Source: JBQLZQ01 sp052168355 (lineage in GTDB: Bacteria > Pseudomonadota > Alphaproteobacteria > DSM-16000 > Inquilinaceae). From it: a stretch of 64,000 nucleotides of DNA. The notes under the pieces were generated by a model that had not been told where the DNA came from, ran no database searches, and was given only the letters and a program-made list of their open reading frames with translations. Position numbers and translations under genes: made by a program. This document shows positions 50,207 through 58,900 of this stretch, piece by piece. The first letter of the stretch is position 1. Each line of letters opens with the position of its first letter. The stretch lies in NCBI GenBank assembly GCA_052168355.1, contig JBQLZQ010000023.1:1-64000 (forward strand). Direction: 5' to 3'.

Positions 50207-51373
50207 GTGCTGCGCCGCGCCGCCGGGACCCTCAAGACCGTCAGTCTCCGTTTTCGCAGCGTCGACTATCGGCGGCTGGTTCTGGCGCTGGTCATCGGCA
50301 CCGCCGGGGGCGCCCTGCTGGCCCACTATCAGCTGCCGTTGGCATGGATGATCGGGGCCATGCTGTTCACCAGCATCGCCGCCCTGTCGCGGCTGCCGGT
50401 CGCCGTGCCCGCGCCGCTGCGCGCCGGCATGATCATGATCCTGGGGATCATGCTGGGCGGAGCCTTCCGGCCCGAGATCCTGGGCCAGCTGGGTGAATGG
50501 TCGCTCAGCCTGGCCGGGCTGATCGCCTATATCCTGGTGTCCATCGTCGTCGGCCTTGTCTTTCTTCGTCGGGTCGCGGGCTACGACCCCGTCACCGCCT
50601 TCTTTACCGCCACGCCGGGCGGCTTCAACGAAATGGTGCTGATCGGTGGGGCCATGGGCGGCAACGACCGTGTGATCGCGCTGAGCCACAGCGCCCGTGT
50701 CATGCTGGTGGTGTTTACCATTCCGTTCTGGTTCCGGTTCGCGGTCGGCATCGAGACCAGCGACCGTGGGCCGCTGGGGCCGTCATTGGGGGACATCCCG
50801 CCGCTCGACGTGGCCTTGCTGGCGGCCTGCGTTGTCGGCGTTCCGATCGCCCGCCGGCTGCGGCTGCCGGCGCCGGCCCTGGTCGGTCCCATGATCCTGA
50901 GCGCCGTCATCCATCTGGCCGGCCTGACCGCCAGCTCTCCCCCCGGCGTCCTGATCGCCGCGGCGCAGGTGGTGGTCGGATCGGCCATCGGCTGCCGGTT
51001 CGCGGGCACTCCGCTGCGGGTGCTTGGACACGCGCTTCTCATCGCTTTCGGCCTGACCGCCCTGCTGCTGGGGGTCACGACCGCCTTTGCCTTTGCCGTC
51101 CACCACCTGACCGGGATCGGGCTGATCGACCTGGTCCTGGCTTATGCCCCCGGCGGCCTGGCGGAAATGAGCCTGGTGGCCCTGGCGCTGGGCGCCGACG
51201 CGGCCTTTGTGGCCACCCACCATGTCGCCAGGGTCATCCTGATCATCCTGTTCGCGCCGCTGATCTTCACCCTGGGAAAACGCCTGTTGGTGCCGGTTTC
51301 CGGGGCGGCGTCGGGTGCGGAGGCAAAAAAAATATCCGAAAAAGACAAAAAAGAACTGGACAGGCGTGGTTAA
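50207..51373 (+). CDS. AbrB family membrane protein
   Basis: This 388-residue protein has about ten membrane helices and two homologous halves, each with a PGG motif in a re-entrant position: TPGGFNEMVLIGG (near 140) and APGGLAEMSLVAL (near 310). This is the AbrB-type (ammonia monooxygenase-like, Pfam AmoA/AbrB) permease-like family. The tail is Lys/Glu-rich. The start is a GTG five bases after the hydrolase stop. Substrate and direction are unknown. Confidence 0.85.
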   Translation: MLRRAAGTLKTVSLRFRSVDYRRLVLALVIGTAGGALLAHYQLPLAWMIGAMLFTSIAALSRLPVAVPAPLRAGMIMILGIMLGGAFRPEILGQLGEWSLSLAGLIAYILVSIVVGLVFLRRVAGYDPVTAFFTATPGGFNEMVLIGGAMGGNDRVIALSHSARVMLVVFTIPFWFRFAVGIETSDRGPLGPSLGDIPPLDVALLAACVVGVPIARRLRLPAPALVGPMILSAVIHLAGLTASSPPGVLIAAAQVVVGSAIGCRFAGTPLRVLGHALLIAFGLTALLLGVTTAFAFAVHHLTGIGLIDLVLAYAPGGLAEMSLVALALGADAAFVATHHVARVILIILFAPLIFTLGKRLLVPVSGAASGAEAKKISEKDKKELDRRG

Positions 51374-51493
51374 AGTCCTCATTTGAGCGGCCGAAAAGAA
51401 GGCCAAGCACGGCGGCTCAGCACGGCGGTGGCATTTCTGATCGTCCTCGGGACCGAAGGGTCCCTCGAACCTTCAATGGTTGGGAGATCCGCC

Positions 51494-52675
51494 ATGAGCC
51501 TGCCATATCGCTCCGCAGCGCACGCTGCGGAGGTGCTGCGCCCCGCCGATCCGATTTTCTGCCTGCGCCCCCACCTGCTGCGCCAGACGTCCAAGCGCTT
51601 TGTCGAGGCCTTCCCCGGCGATGTGCTCTATGCCGTCAAATGCAACGACGACGACCGCTTCCTGCGCCCGCTCTACGAGGGCGGGATCCGGCATTTCGAC
51701 ACCGCGTCGATCGCCGAGATCCGGACCATTCGCCGGCTATTCCCCGATGCCGTCTGCCATTTCATGCATCCGGTCAAGGGGCCGGAAGCCATCGCCGAGG
51801 CCTACCACGTCCACGGCGTCCGTGCCTTCGTCCTGGATCATGCCGACGAGCTGGCCAAGATTCTCGCGGCGACCGGCAACGCACCCGACCTGACCCTGGC
51901 GGTCCGGCTGGAGATGCCGCGTCAGCAGGCGCTGCTGGATCTGGGCGGCAAGTTCGGCGCCACCATGGACGAGACGGTCCATCTGCTGCGCGCCGCCGCC
52001 GCGGTAGCGCCGCGGGTCGGCCTCACCTTCCATGTCGGATCGCAGTGCGTCGCCCCGTCTGCCTATCGCGGTGCCGTCGCCTTGGCCGGAGAGACCATCG
52101 AACGGGCCGGCGTGGCCATCGACATGCTGGATGTCGGCGGCGGCTTTCCGGCCCTTTACGAAGGCACCGAACCGGACTTCGAGGTTTTTATCGACGCCAT
52201 CGTCGAGGCGGTCGGGGCGCTGGACTTGCCCGATACGTGCCGGCTTCAGTGCGAGCCCGGCCGGGCGCTTGTGGCCGAGGGCGCGTCGGCGCTGCTGCGC
52301 GTCGAGTTGCGCCGGGATCACGCCCTGCACCTCAATGACGGCGTCTATGGCAGCCTGTCCGAGGTCAAGACCCTGGGCCCGTGCTTCCCCATCCGGGTCA
52401 TCCGGCCCGGAGGACAGGCAACGGCGCCGGTGGAAGGCTTCGGCCTGTTCGGCCCGACCTGCGATTCCCTGGACGCTTTACCCGGACCGCATTTGATCTC
52501 GGGTGATGTGCGCACCGGCGACTGGCTCGAGATCGGCCACATGGGCGCCTACTCGACGGCGCTGTGCACCGGTTTCAACGGCTTTGGGTCGGTCGAGGCG
52601 GTGGACGTCAAGGACGGCACTTTCCATCGCGAAGCGCCGATCCTGCCATTCACGAAGACCGCCGCCTTCGCCTGA
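51494..52675 (+). CDS. Type III PLP-dependent ornithine/diaminopimelate-type decarboxylase
   Basis: This 393-residue alanine-racemase-fold enzyme forms polyamines or related amines. PLP Lys49 lies in YAVKCN, DVGGGFP is the glycine loop, EPGR binds the phosphate, and Cys323 in FGPTCDS is the catalytic Cys of ornithine/arginine-type decarboxylases. Length and motifs fit eukaryotic-like ornithine decarboxylase. A GGGAG site precedes the ATG at 51494. The preceding 120 bases carry no gene. Confidence 0.92.
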   Translation: MSLPYRSAAHAAEVLRPADPIFCLRPHLLRQTSKRFVEAFPGDVLYAVKCNDDDRFLRPLYEGGIRHFDTASIAEIRTIRRLFPDAVCHFMHPVKGPEAIAEAYHVHGVRAFVLDHADELAKILAATGNAPDLTLAVRLEMPRQQALLDLGGKFGATMDETVHLLRAAAAVAPRVGLTFHVGSQCVAPSAYRGAVALAGETIERAGVAIDMLDVGGGFPALYEGTEPDFEVFIDAIVEAVGALDLPDTCRLQCEPGRALVAEGASALLRVELRRDHALHLNDGVYGSLSEVKTLGPCFPIRVIRPGGQATAPVEGFGLFGPTCDSLDALPGPHLISGDVRTGDWLEIGHMGAYSTALCTGFNGFGSVEAVDVKDGTFHREAPILPFTKTAAFA

Positions 52676-52694
52676 CCGGCAGCGGCGTCGCGGC

Positions 52695-53051
52695 TCAAAG
52701 GTCCAGCGTTTCGACGGCGTCGTCTTCGGCGCCGCGCGGGCCGGGGCGCGGCGGCACCGGCGGCGATGGCGGAGTCGGCAGCCGGGGAATGAGGATGTCG
52801 CCGTCCTCGGTCATCTCCGGCAGACCGAAGCGGGGTATCTGACCCAGAATCGCGTCGAGATCGCGCACCATGCGCTCGATCTCCTCCAGGGCCCGCTGGG
52901 CCTCGGCGCTCAGCGGCGATTCGTCCGTCGGTCCGGGTGGCGGGTCGTCGGACGGCGGGTCGTCGGCCGCGGCCGGCGAAGCCATCGCTACGATCGCCGC
53001 CAACGCCATGCCCGTCCGCCATAGTCTCGCACGCTTCGCCATCGCCCTCAT
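52695..53051 (-). CDS. Hypothetical secreted protein
   Basis: This 118-residue protein has a signal peptide (about 10-30, ending SPAAADDPP), a Pro/Asp-rich stretch, a helix (AQRALEEIERMVRDLDAILGQI) and a C-terminal part FGLPEMTEDGDILIPR followed by a Pro-rich tail. It resembles small alphaproteobacterial exported proteins ending in an EMLPNGDIIIR-type segment; function is unknown. An ATG nine bases downstream is also possible. It converges with the decarboxylase gene. Confidence 0.7.
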   Translation of the reverse strand: MRAMAKRARLWRTGMALAAIVAMASPAAADDPPSDDPPPGPTDESPLSAEAQRALEEIERMVRDLDAILGQIPRFGLPEMTEDGDILIPRLPTPPSPPVPPRPGPRGAEDDAVETLDL

Positions 53052-53213
53052 CCAATCGCCTGAACAAACGCTGTGGACAGGTTTCGAACCATTGGCGACG
53101 AATGTGTCACCGCAACGGCAGATGCGTCGTCGACGCCCCAGTCATTGCCTGGCAAGGGCGGGGGACTGTGGTAGGGTTCGCCTGTCCCTGCCCCCGGCCA
53201 TCGATTCGCATCC

Positions 53214-54254
53214 ATGACATCCTCCGACCCCGCTTCCGATCGCGGCCCCATTCTGGTCACCGGCGTCGCCGGCTTTATCGGCTTTCACCTGGCCCGCCGG
53301 CTGGTGGAGGAAGGTTGGCAGGTGATCGGGACCGACAACATCAACACCTATTACGACGTATCGCTGAAGCGGGCCCGTCTGGCCCAGTTCGACGGCCGGT
53401 CCAACTTTCGGTTCGTGCGGATCGACGTGGCCGACCAGGGCGGCATGGCGGCCCTGTTCGCCGAGGTCCGGCCGCGCATCGTCGTCCATCTGGCGGCCCA
53501 GGCGGGCGTGCGCTATTCGATCGACCATCCCGAAGCCTATGTCGACAGCAATCTGGTGGGGTTCCTCAACGTCCTGGAGGGGGCCCGGAAGTCGAATGTC
53601 GACCATCTGATCTTCGCCTCGAGCAGCGCCGTCTATGGCGCCAATACCAAGTCCCCCTTCTCGGTCCATGACCCCGTCGACCACCCGCTCAGCCTTTATG
53701 CCGCGTCGAAGAAGGCCAACGAGCTGATGGCCCACAGCTACAGCCACATGCACGGGATGCGCTGCACGGGCCTGCGCTTCTTCACCGTCTATGGCCCCTG
53801 GGGCCGGCCGGACATGGCGCTCTACCTGTTCACCGACGCCATCCTCGCCGGCCGGCCGATCGAGGTCTTCAACAACGGCAAGATGTTCCGGGATTTCACC
53901 TATATCGACGATATCGTCGCCGGCATCCGCAACGCCATCGACCGGCCGCCGCAACCCAATCCGGATTGGAACAGCGACGCGCCCGACCCGGCCACCAGCT
54001 ATCTGCCCTATCGCATCTACAATCTGGGCAACAACCGCACGGTCGAGCTCAGCGACATGATCGATCTGCTGGAAGCCTGCCTGGGACGCAAGGCCGAGCG
54101 GACCCTGCTGCCGATGCAGCCGGGCGACGTGCCGGCCACCCACGCCGACATCGAAGAGACACGCCGCGAACTCGATTTCGAACCGGCCACCCCCATCGAG
54201 GTCGGCATCCCCAAATTCGTCGAGTGGTACAAACGGTACAACCGGATTGAGTGA
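53214..54254 (+). CDS. NAD-dependent UDP-glucuronate 4-epimerase-type enzyme
   Basis: This 346-residue extended SDR has the NAD-binding motif TGVAGFIGFHLARRL (about 17-31), DNINTYYDVSLKRARL typical of UDP-glucuronate 4-epimerases, the SSSAVYG serine and the YAASKKANE catalytic Tyr-Lys pair. The FFTVYGPWGRPDMAL block is also diagnostic of the group. It supplies UDP-galacturonate for surface polysaccharide. It lies alone but near the polysaccharide genes at 60-64 kb. Confidence 0.93.
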   Translation: MTSSDPASDRGPILVTGVAGFIGFHLARRLVEEGWQVIGTDNINTYYDVSLKRARLAQFDGRSNFRFVRIDVADQGGMAALFAEVRPRIVVHLAAQAGVRYSIDHPEAYVDSNLVGFLNVLEGARKSNVDHLIFASSSAVYGANTKSPFSVHDPVDHPLSLYAASKKANELMAHSYSHMHGMRCTGLRFFTVYGPWGRPDMALYLFTDAILAGRPIEVFNNGKMFRDFTYIDDIVAGIRNAIDRPPQPNPDWNSDAPDPATSYLPYRIYNLGNNRTVELSDMIDLLEACLGRKAERTLLPMQPGDVPATHADIEETRRELDFEPATPIEVGIPKFVEWYKRYNRIE

Positions 54255-54267
54255 GCGACGCCGCCCC

Positions 54268-55167
54268 TCACCGCTGATCGATCCCGTAGCGGATCATGAT
54301 GGCGCGGTTGTCGGAGGGCGGAAAGGTCGGACAGATGATGCCCGATCCGCTCAGAAGAACGGTCTCGCGCCTGGTGAAGAACTCGAACCCGTCGCGCATC
54401 AGGACATACGTTCCGGCGGAACTTCGGTCACGGAGCTCGACCTTGCCATGGCGCACGGTGATAATGGCATGCCGTCGGGACACCCACGGCTGGGCCACGA
54501 AGATGTCGCACGCCGTCGACCGCCCGATGGACAGGCTGGTTCCCGCTTCACAGGTTAGCGACCGGGATCCGTAGCGGACGGTCGTGAGCAGCGAACCGCG
54601 GCGCTTGAGACCATCCAACCGGACCGGGCTCCAAAGGTCCACCGGATTGACCCCGTCAATCATCGTGGCGTCGTCGTCGAGCAGCGAATAGATCTCGGTC
54701 GATACGCTCTTGCCCTTGAGGGTGATGGTGTCGAGCATCCGCAACGATTTGCTGTCTTCATCCGGCAGCCGGTTGACGAAACTCTGACTCAGCAGGATTT
54801 CCCCCGGGTTGGCCAGGGCGGCAAGCCGGGCGGTCAGGTTAACGGCGTCCCCGAACACGTCGTCCCTGGCATGGACGATAGAGCCGAAATGCGCCCCCGC
54901 ATGGATGGCCAGGGCGCCCGGGCGGTGCGGTGACAGCATTCGCCGTCCCGCGCGCAACGCGATGCCCGCCTCCGGAAAGATGCTCAAAATGTCATCGCCT
55001 TTGGAATGCACGAAGGTGCCCTGCTCCTCCAGCACGATCTCACGCAGATGATCGAGACAATCGCCGATCATCCGCATCGCCGCGATATCGCCTTCCTCCT
55101 CGAACAACGGCGTACTACCGGTGATATCAGCCAACAGGATGGCCGCCTCGGAACCGGTTATCGACAT
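54268..55167 (-). CDS. Class III adenylate/guanylate cyclase fused to FHA domain
   Basis: This 299-residue cytoplasmic protein joins an N-terminal class III cyclase domain (about 5-170; metal Asp in LLADITGST, KGDDILSIF, and the transition-state Asn/Arg in GDAVNLTARL) to a C-terminal FHA domain (about 205-285; LSIGRSTACDIFV, WVSRRHAIIT). FHA domains bind phosphothreonine, so a Ser/Thr kinase is the expected partner, and one is encoded 0.7 kb away on the other strand. It is convergent with the epimerase gene. Confidence 0.92.
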   Translation of the reverse strand: MSITGSEAAILLADITGSTPLFEEEGDIAAMRMIGDCLDHLREIVLEEQGTFVHSKGDDILSIFPEAGIALRAGRRMLSPHRPGALAIHAGAHFGSIVHARDDVFGDAVNLTARLAALANPGEILLSQSFVNRLPDEDSKSLRMLDTITLKGKSVSTEIYSLLDDDATMIDGVNPVDLWSPVRLDGLKRRGSLLTTVRYGSRSLTCEAGTSLSIGRSTACDIFVAQPWVSRRHAIITVRHGKVELRDRSSAGTYVLMRDGFEFFTRRETVLLSGSGIICPTFPPSDNRAIMIRYGIDQR

Positions 55168-55424
55168 GATCAGTCATTGCTCCCGTTCGAAACGGATAGG
55201 ATTTTACCAAAATATGAGCAATTATAGCACCACCTTGAAGTGATGGCGGGCGAATTGCCCGTGCCGATCGGCGGCGCCCGGCAAAGGAGCCGTCGCCGGG
55301 GATGCCGGCTCGGCGGCGTCGGCCACAGCTTCATCGACAGAATGTCGCAGGCGCGCTAGAAATTCTCACGATCCATTCTTGCTGTGCCGGCAATGCGGCG
55401 TTCGGGCTTGAAGGAGTTCGTCAC

Positions 55425-55898
55425 ATGAATCACTCGGTATTTTTCAGACCAACCTTGCTGGTCGGCGCGCCGGTTGCCGCCCTGGCCACCATGATTGTCC
55501 TTTTGACCGCGTCGTCGGGCTGGGCGCAGGATCTGCCCAATGCCTGCCCGGTGGACGGGTGCACGGTAACGATCATCGATGTCGCCAAGGATAGCGAGGA
55601 ATTGCTGTTGACCTTCGACGCCAACTTCGCGCCAAGCGTGGCCAAGAACCACATCCACGTATGGTGGGGCGACCTGTATACCGTTGAACAGGTGAGCAAC
55701 AACGCCGAGACGGTTCATGGCGTCGTGCAGGGCGACTGGCACCCGACCGAGGCCTATCCCGTCTATGTGACGCAGAGCGGCGCCTCGACGAGCTTGAGGG
55801 AGGGGTCCACCGCCCTGTGCGTGAGCGCGGCCGATCGCAATCACGACATCCTCGACGTTTCCGCCTTTCACTGCGTGGATGTCAGCGGCCACTTCTAG
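55425..55898 (+). CDS. Hypothetical secreted Cys-rich protein
   Basis: This 157-residue protein has a signal peptide (about 10-35, ending SSGWAQDL) and a mature domain with four Cys (CPVDGC, ALCVS, HCVD), likely two disulfides. Aromatic residues in HIHVWWGDLY resemble ligand- or carbohydrate-binding surfaces, but no family is recognised. AGGAG lies eight bases before the ATG. It ends 16 bases before the large kinase gene and may be its co-transcribed partner. Confidence 0.75.
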   Translation: MNHSVFFRPTLLVGAPVAALATMIVLLTASSGWAQDLPNACPVDGCTVTIIDVAKDSEELLLTFDANFAPSVAKNHIHVWWGDLYTVEQVSNNAETVHGVVQGDWHPTEAYPVYVTQSGASTSLREGSTALCVSAADRNHDILDVSAFHCVDVSGHF

Positions 55899-55913
55899 CC
55901 GGTCGACGCGGGA

Positions 55914-58900
55914 ATGACCTCGCCGTCGTTCGTGGGTCGGTACGAGATCCGTACAGAAGTCGCCAGAGGCGGGTTCGCGACGGTTCTGGAGGGCTGGGAC
56001 GAGGAGCTGCAATCGTCCGTCGCGATCAAGGTTCTGCATCCCCAGCTTGCCGACGATGATCAACTGCGCAGCCGTTTTTTGGATGAAGCGCGGCTGCTGC
56101 GACGGATCCGGTCCCCCTCCGTTGTCACGGTCCATGATGTCGGACGGCTGGGAGACGGCCGCCCCTACTTCGTCATGGATTTCGCCGACAGGGGCACGCT
56201 GGCGCCACGCCTCGACCGGCGCCCGCCGAACGTGCCGCGCGATTCCCCGGGCATCACGGCCCTGGTCGACGCCCTGGCCGACGGCCTCTCGGCCATCCAT
56301 GAGGCCGGCGTGGTGCATCGCGACATCAAGCCCGCCAACATTCTTCTCCAGCGAACGCGCCGGGGCCGGGCGGCGGGCGTCGATGGCCCGGCCCCCGCGG
56401 GATCCGGCCTCGTAGCCCTGGACGAGCGGATCCTGGTCGGTGACTTGGGTATCGCCAAAGACCTCGTTCGGGGTGGCGGTCTTGCCACCATCATGGCCGG
56501 CACTCCGCTCTACCAGGCGCCCGAACAAGCCGTTCCCGACACCGACCTGTCGCCGGCGACCGATATCTATTCGGCCACCGCCTTGTTGTGGCAGGCGCTG
56601 ACCGGCAGACGCCCGGAACCGGGCGCGGACGCGATCAGCGCCTGCGCCGCGCTGCCGGAGATCTGGCACACGGTTTTCGGAACCGGCCTTGCGGCCGATC
56701 CGGCGGATCGCTTCGCCACCATCGAGACCTGGCGCGCGGCGGTCTACGATGCCCTGGCGCAAGATGGCGGCGGGGCCCAAGACGACCAGCAGACGCAGAT
56801 CGTCGCGATGGAGGCGACGTGTCCATACAAGGGTCTGGCCGCCTATCAGGCCGAGGACGCCCAGGCCTTTTTCGGTCGCGAGGCCTTGATCGCCGATCTG
56901 ATCCGACGCCTCCAGTTCCAAAACGTCCTGGTCATCGGCGGTTCGTCGGGCAGCGGAAAATCGTCGCTGCTGCGGGCGGGCCTGGTCCCGGCACTGAAGG
57001 ATGGGGCGTTGCGAGACAGCGAAACCTGGAGGATCGCGCTGTTCACGCCCGGTCCCGCACCGATGACCGAACTCCATTTCCAGGTGACGCAGGCGCGGGG
57101 ATCGTCCGAGCCGTCTGTTTCCGTCGACACGCTGATTCAGCACCCGACGCTGGCCCGGCATCTGGGCGGCGCCGATGGCGACGGTTCGCCCTTGGTGCTG
57201 TGCATCGATCAGTTCGAGGAGCTGTTCACCATGGCACCGGCGGCCCAGCAGGCCGGCTTTATCACCGCCCTGTCCGCCATGACCGATCCCGCACACAGCC
57301 GTGTCCGGGTGATCATCGCCGTACGGGCGGATTTCTACGCCGCATGCGCCCAGATCCCCTGGTTGGCGGAACGCATCACGGCCAATCAGGTGCTGGTCGG
57401 ACCGATGACGCCGTCGGAGTTGCGCCGGGCCATCGCGGAACCGGCCCGTCGGGCCGGTCTCTATCTCGAGCGCAGCCTAATCGAGACGATCATCGACGAG
57501 GCGGGCGGAGAAGCGGGAGCCCTGCCGCTTGTTGCCCACGCCCTGGTCGAAACCTGGATGCGTCGCGAGGGCAATGCGCTGACCGTGGAGGGCTTCCGCG
57601 CGGCGGGTGGCGTGGCCGGCGCCATCAGCCAGACCGCCGACGCGACATTCGAGCAGCGTTTCGACCGGGTCGAGCAGGCCGCGGCAAAACGGCTGTTCCT
57701 GCGCCTGGTGACACCCGGAGAGAACACGCCTGACACCAGACGCGCCCTGCCCTGGTCTGAGATCGAGCGCGATTGGGAACTTCAGGCGGTGCGCCGCGTG
57801 GTCAAGTCCCTCACCGAGGCGCGGCTGCTGACCGTCGACGACAGGACCATCCAGATCGCCCACGAGGCGCTGCTGCGGACGTGGCCCCGTCTGCGCGCCT
57901 GGATCGACGAGTCCCGTGACGATCTGCGCACCCGCCAGAGGATCAGTCACGCGGCCGCCGAATGGGATGGCCAGGATCGTGATCCGGATCTGCTCTATCG
58001 CGGCACGCCCTTGCTCTCCGCGCTCGAATGGCAGGCGTCGGATCCCGGCCAGCTTGGGGCGCTGGAACAGGTGTTCCTGGAAACCTCGGCCTCGGTACAG
58101 GCCCAGGCCGAGGCGGCGTCTGCCGAGCGGGCGCGGCGGACCCGGCGGTTGCGGCGGTCCGCGGTCGCGGCACTGGCGGTCCTTGCCGTCGGAGCCACCG
58201 TCGCGTCGGGTGTCGCCTATGACGCATTCCTGCGCGCTCAACGCAACGAGGAACGCGCCCGACAGGCAACCGACGAGTCACGCCAGCGATTTTCCGGCGC
58301 CTTGGGGGCGGCGGCCCATGGGATGGTGGAAGACGACCCTCTGCTGGCCCTGGTGCTGGCCGCGGAATCGATCGCGCGTGCGGGAACAGGGCCGCCGGTT
58401 TACGACGCCCGCGCGACGCTGATCGAGGCGCGCAGGCTCCTGGCCGGGCGCGGTCCGTTTCCGGTCGGCAGCCCCATCCCGGCGGGTGACGCGCTGACCA
58501 TCGCCCTGCGTCCGGACGGAGCACTCCTTGCCGTTGGCTATCGCGACGGCCGGATAGAACTCGTCGATACGATCACCCGGAGCCCCAGCGGACCCGCCTT
58601 GACGGCCCATGAGGGAGGCATCGAGGATCTCGATTTCTCACCGGATGGCCGCGTTCTCGCGTCGGTCGGCGACGATGGGACGATCCGCGTCTGGGCTGTC
58701 GACGACGGACTGCCCGGCCCGCCGCGCACGGTCGGCGAGATCGGCGACGTCGTATGGGATGTCGACTTCAGCCCTGACGGTTCGCTTCTTGCGACGGCCA
58801 GCGAGGACGGCACCGTAAGGCTGTGGAGGGTCGCGACCGGGGAAGCCGTCGGCGAACCGCTGGCCCGCCGCACCGGCGACTTTCTCAACGTCGCGTTCAG

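Noticed and set aside
50497..52338. A 613-codon plus-strand frame overlapping two genes
   Set aside because: It crosses the AbrB-type permease and decarboxylase genes in another frame; both of those have intact motifs.
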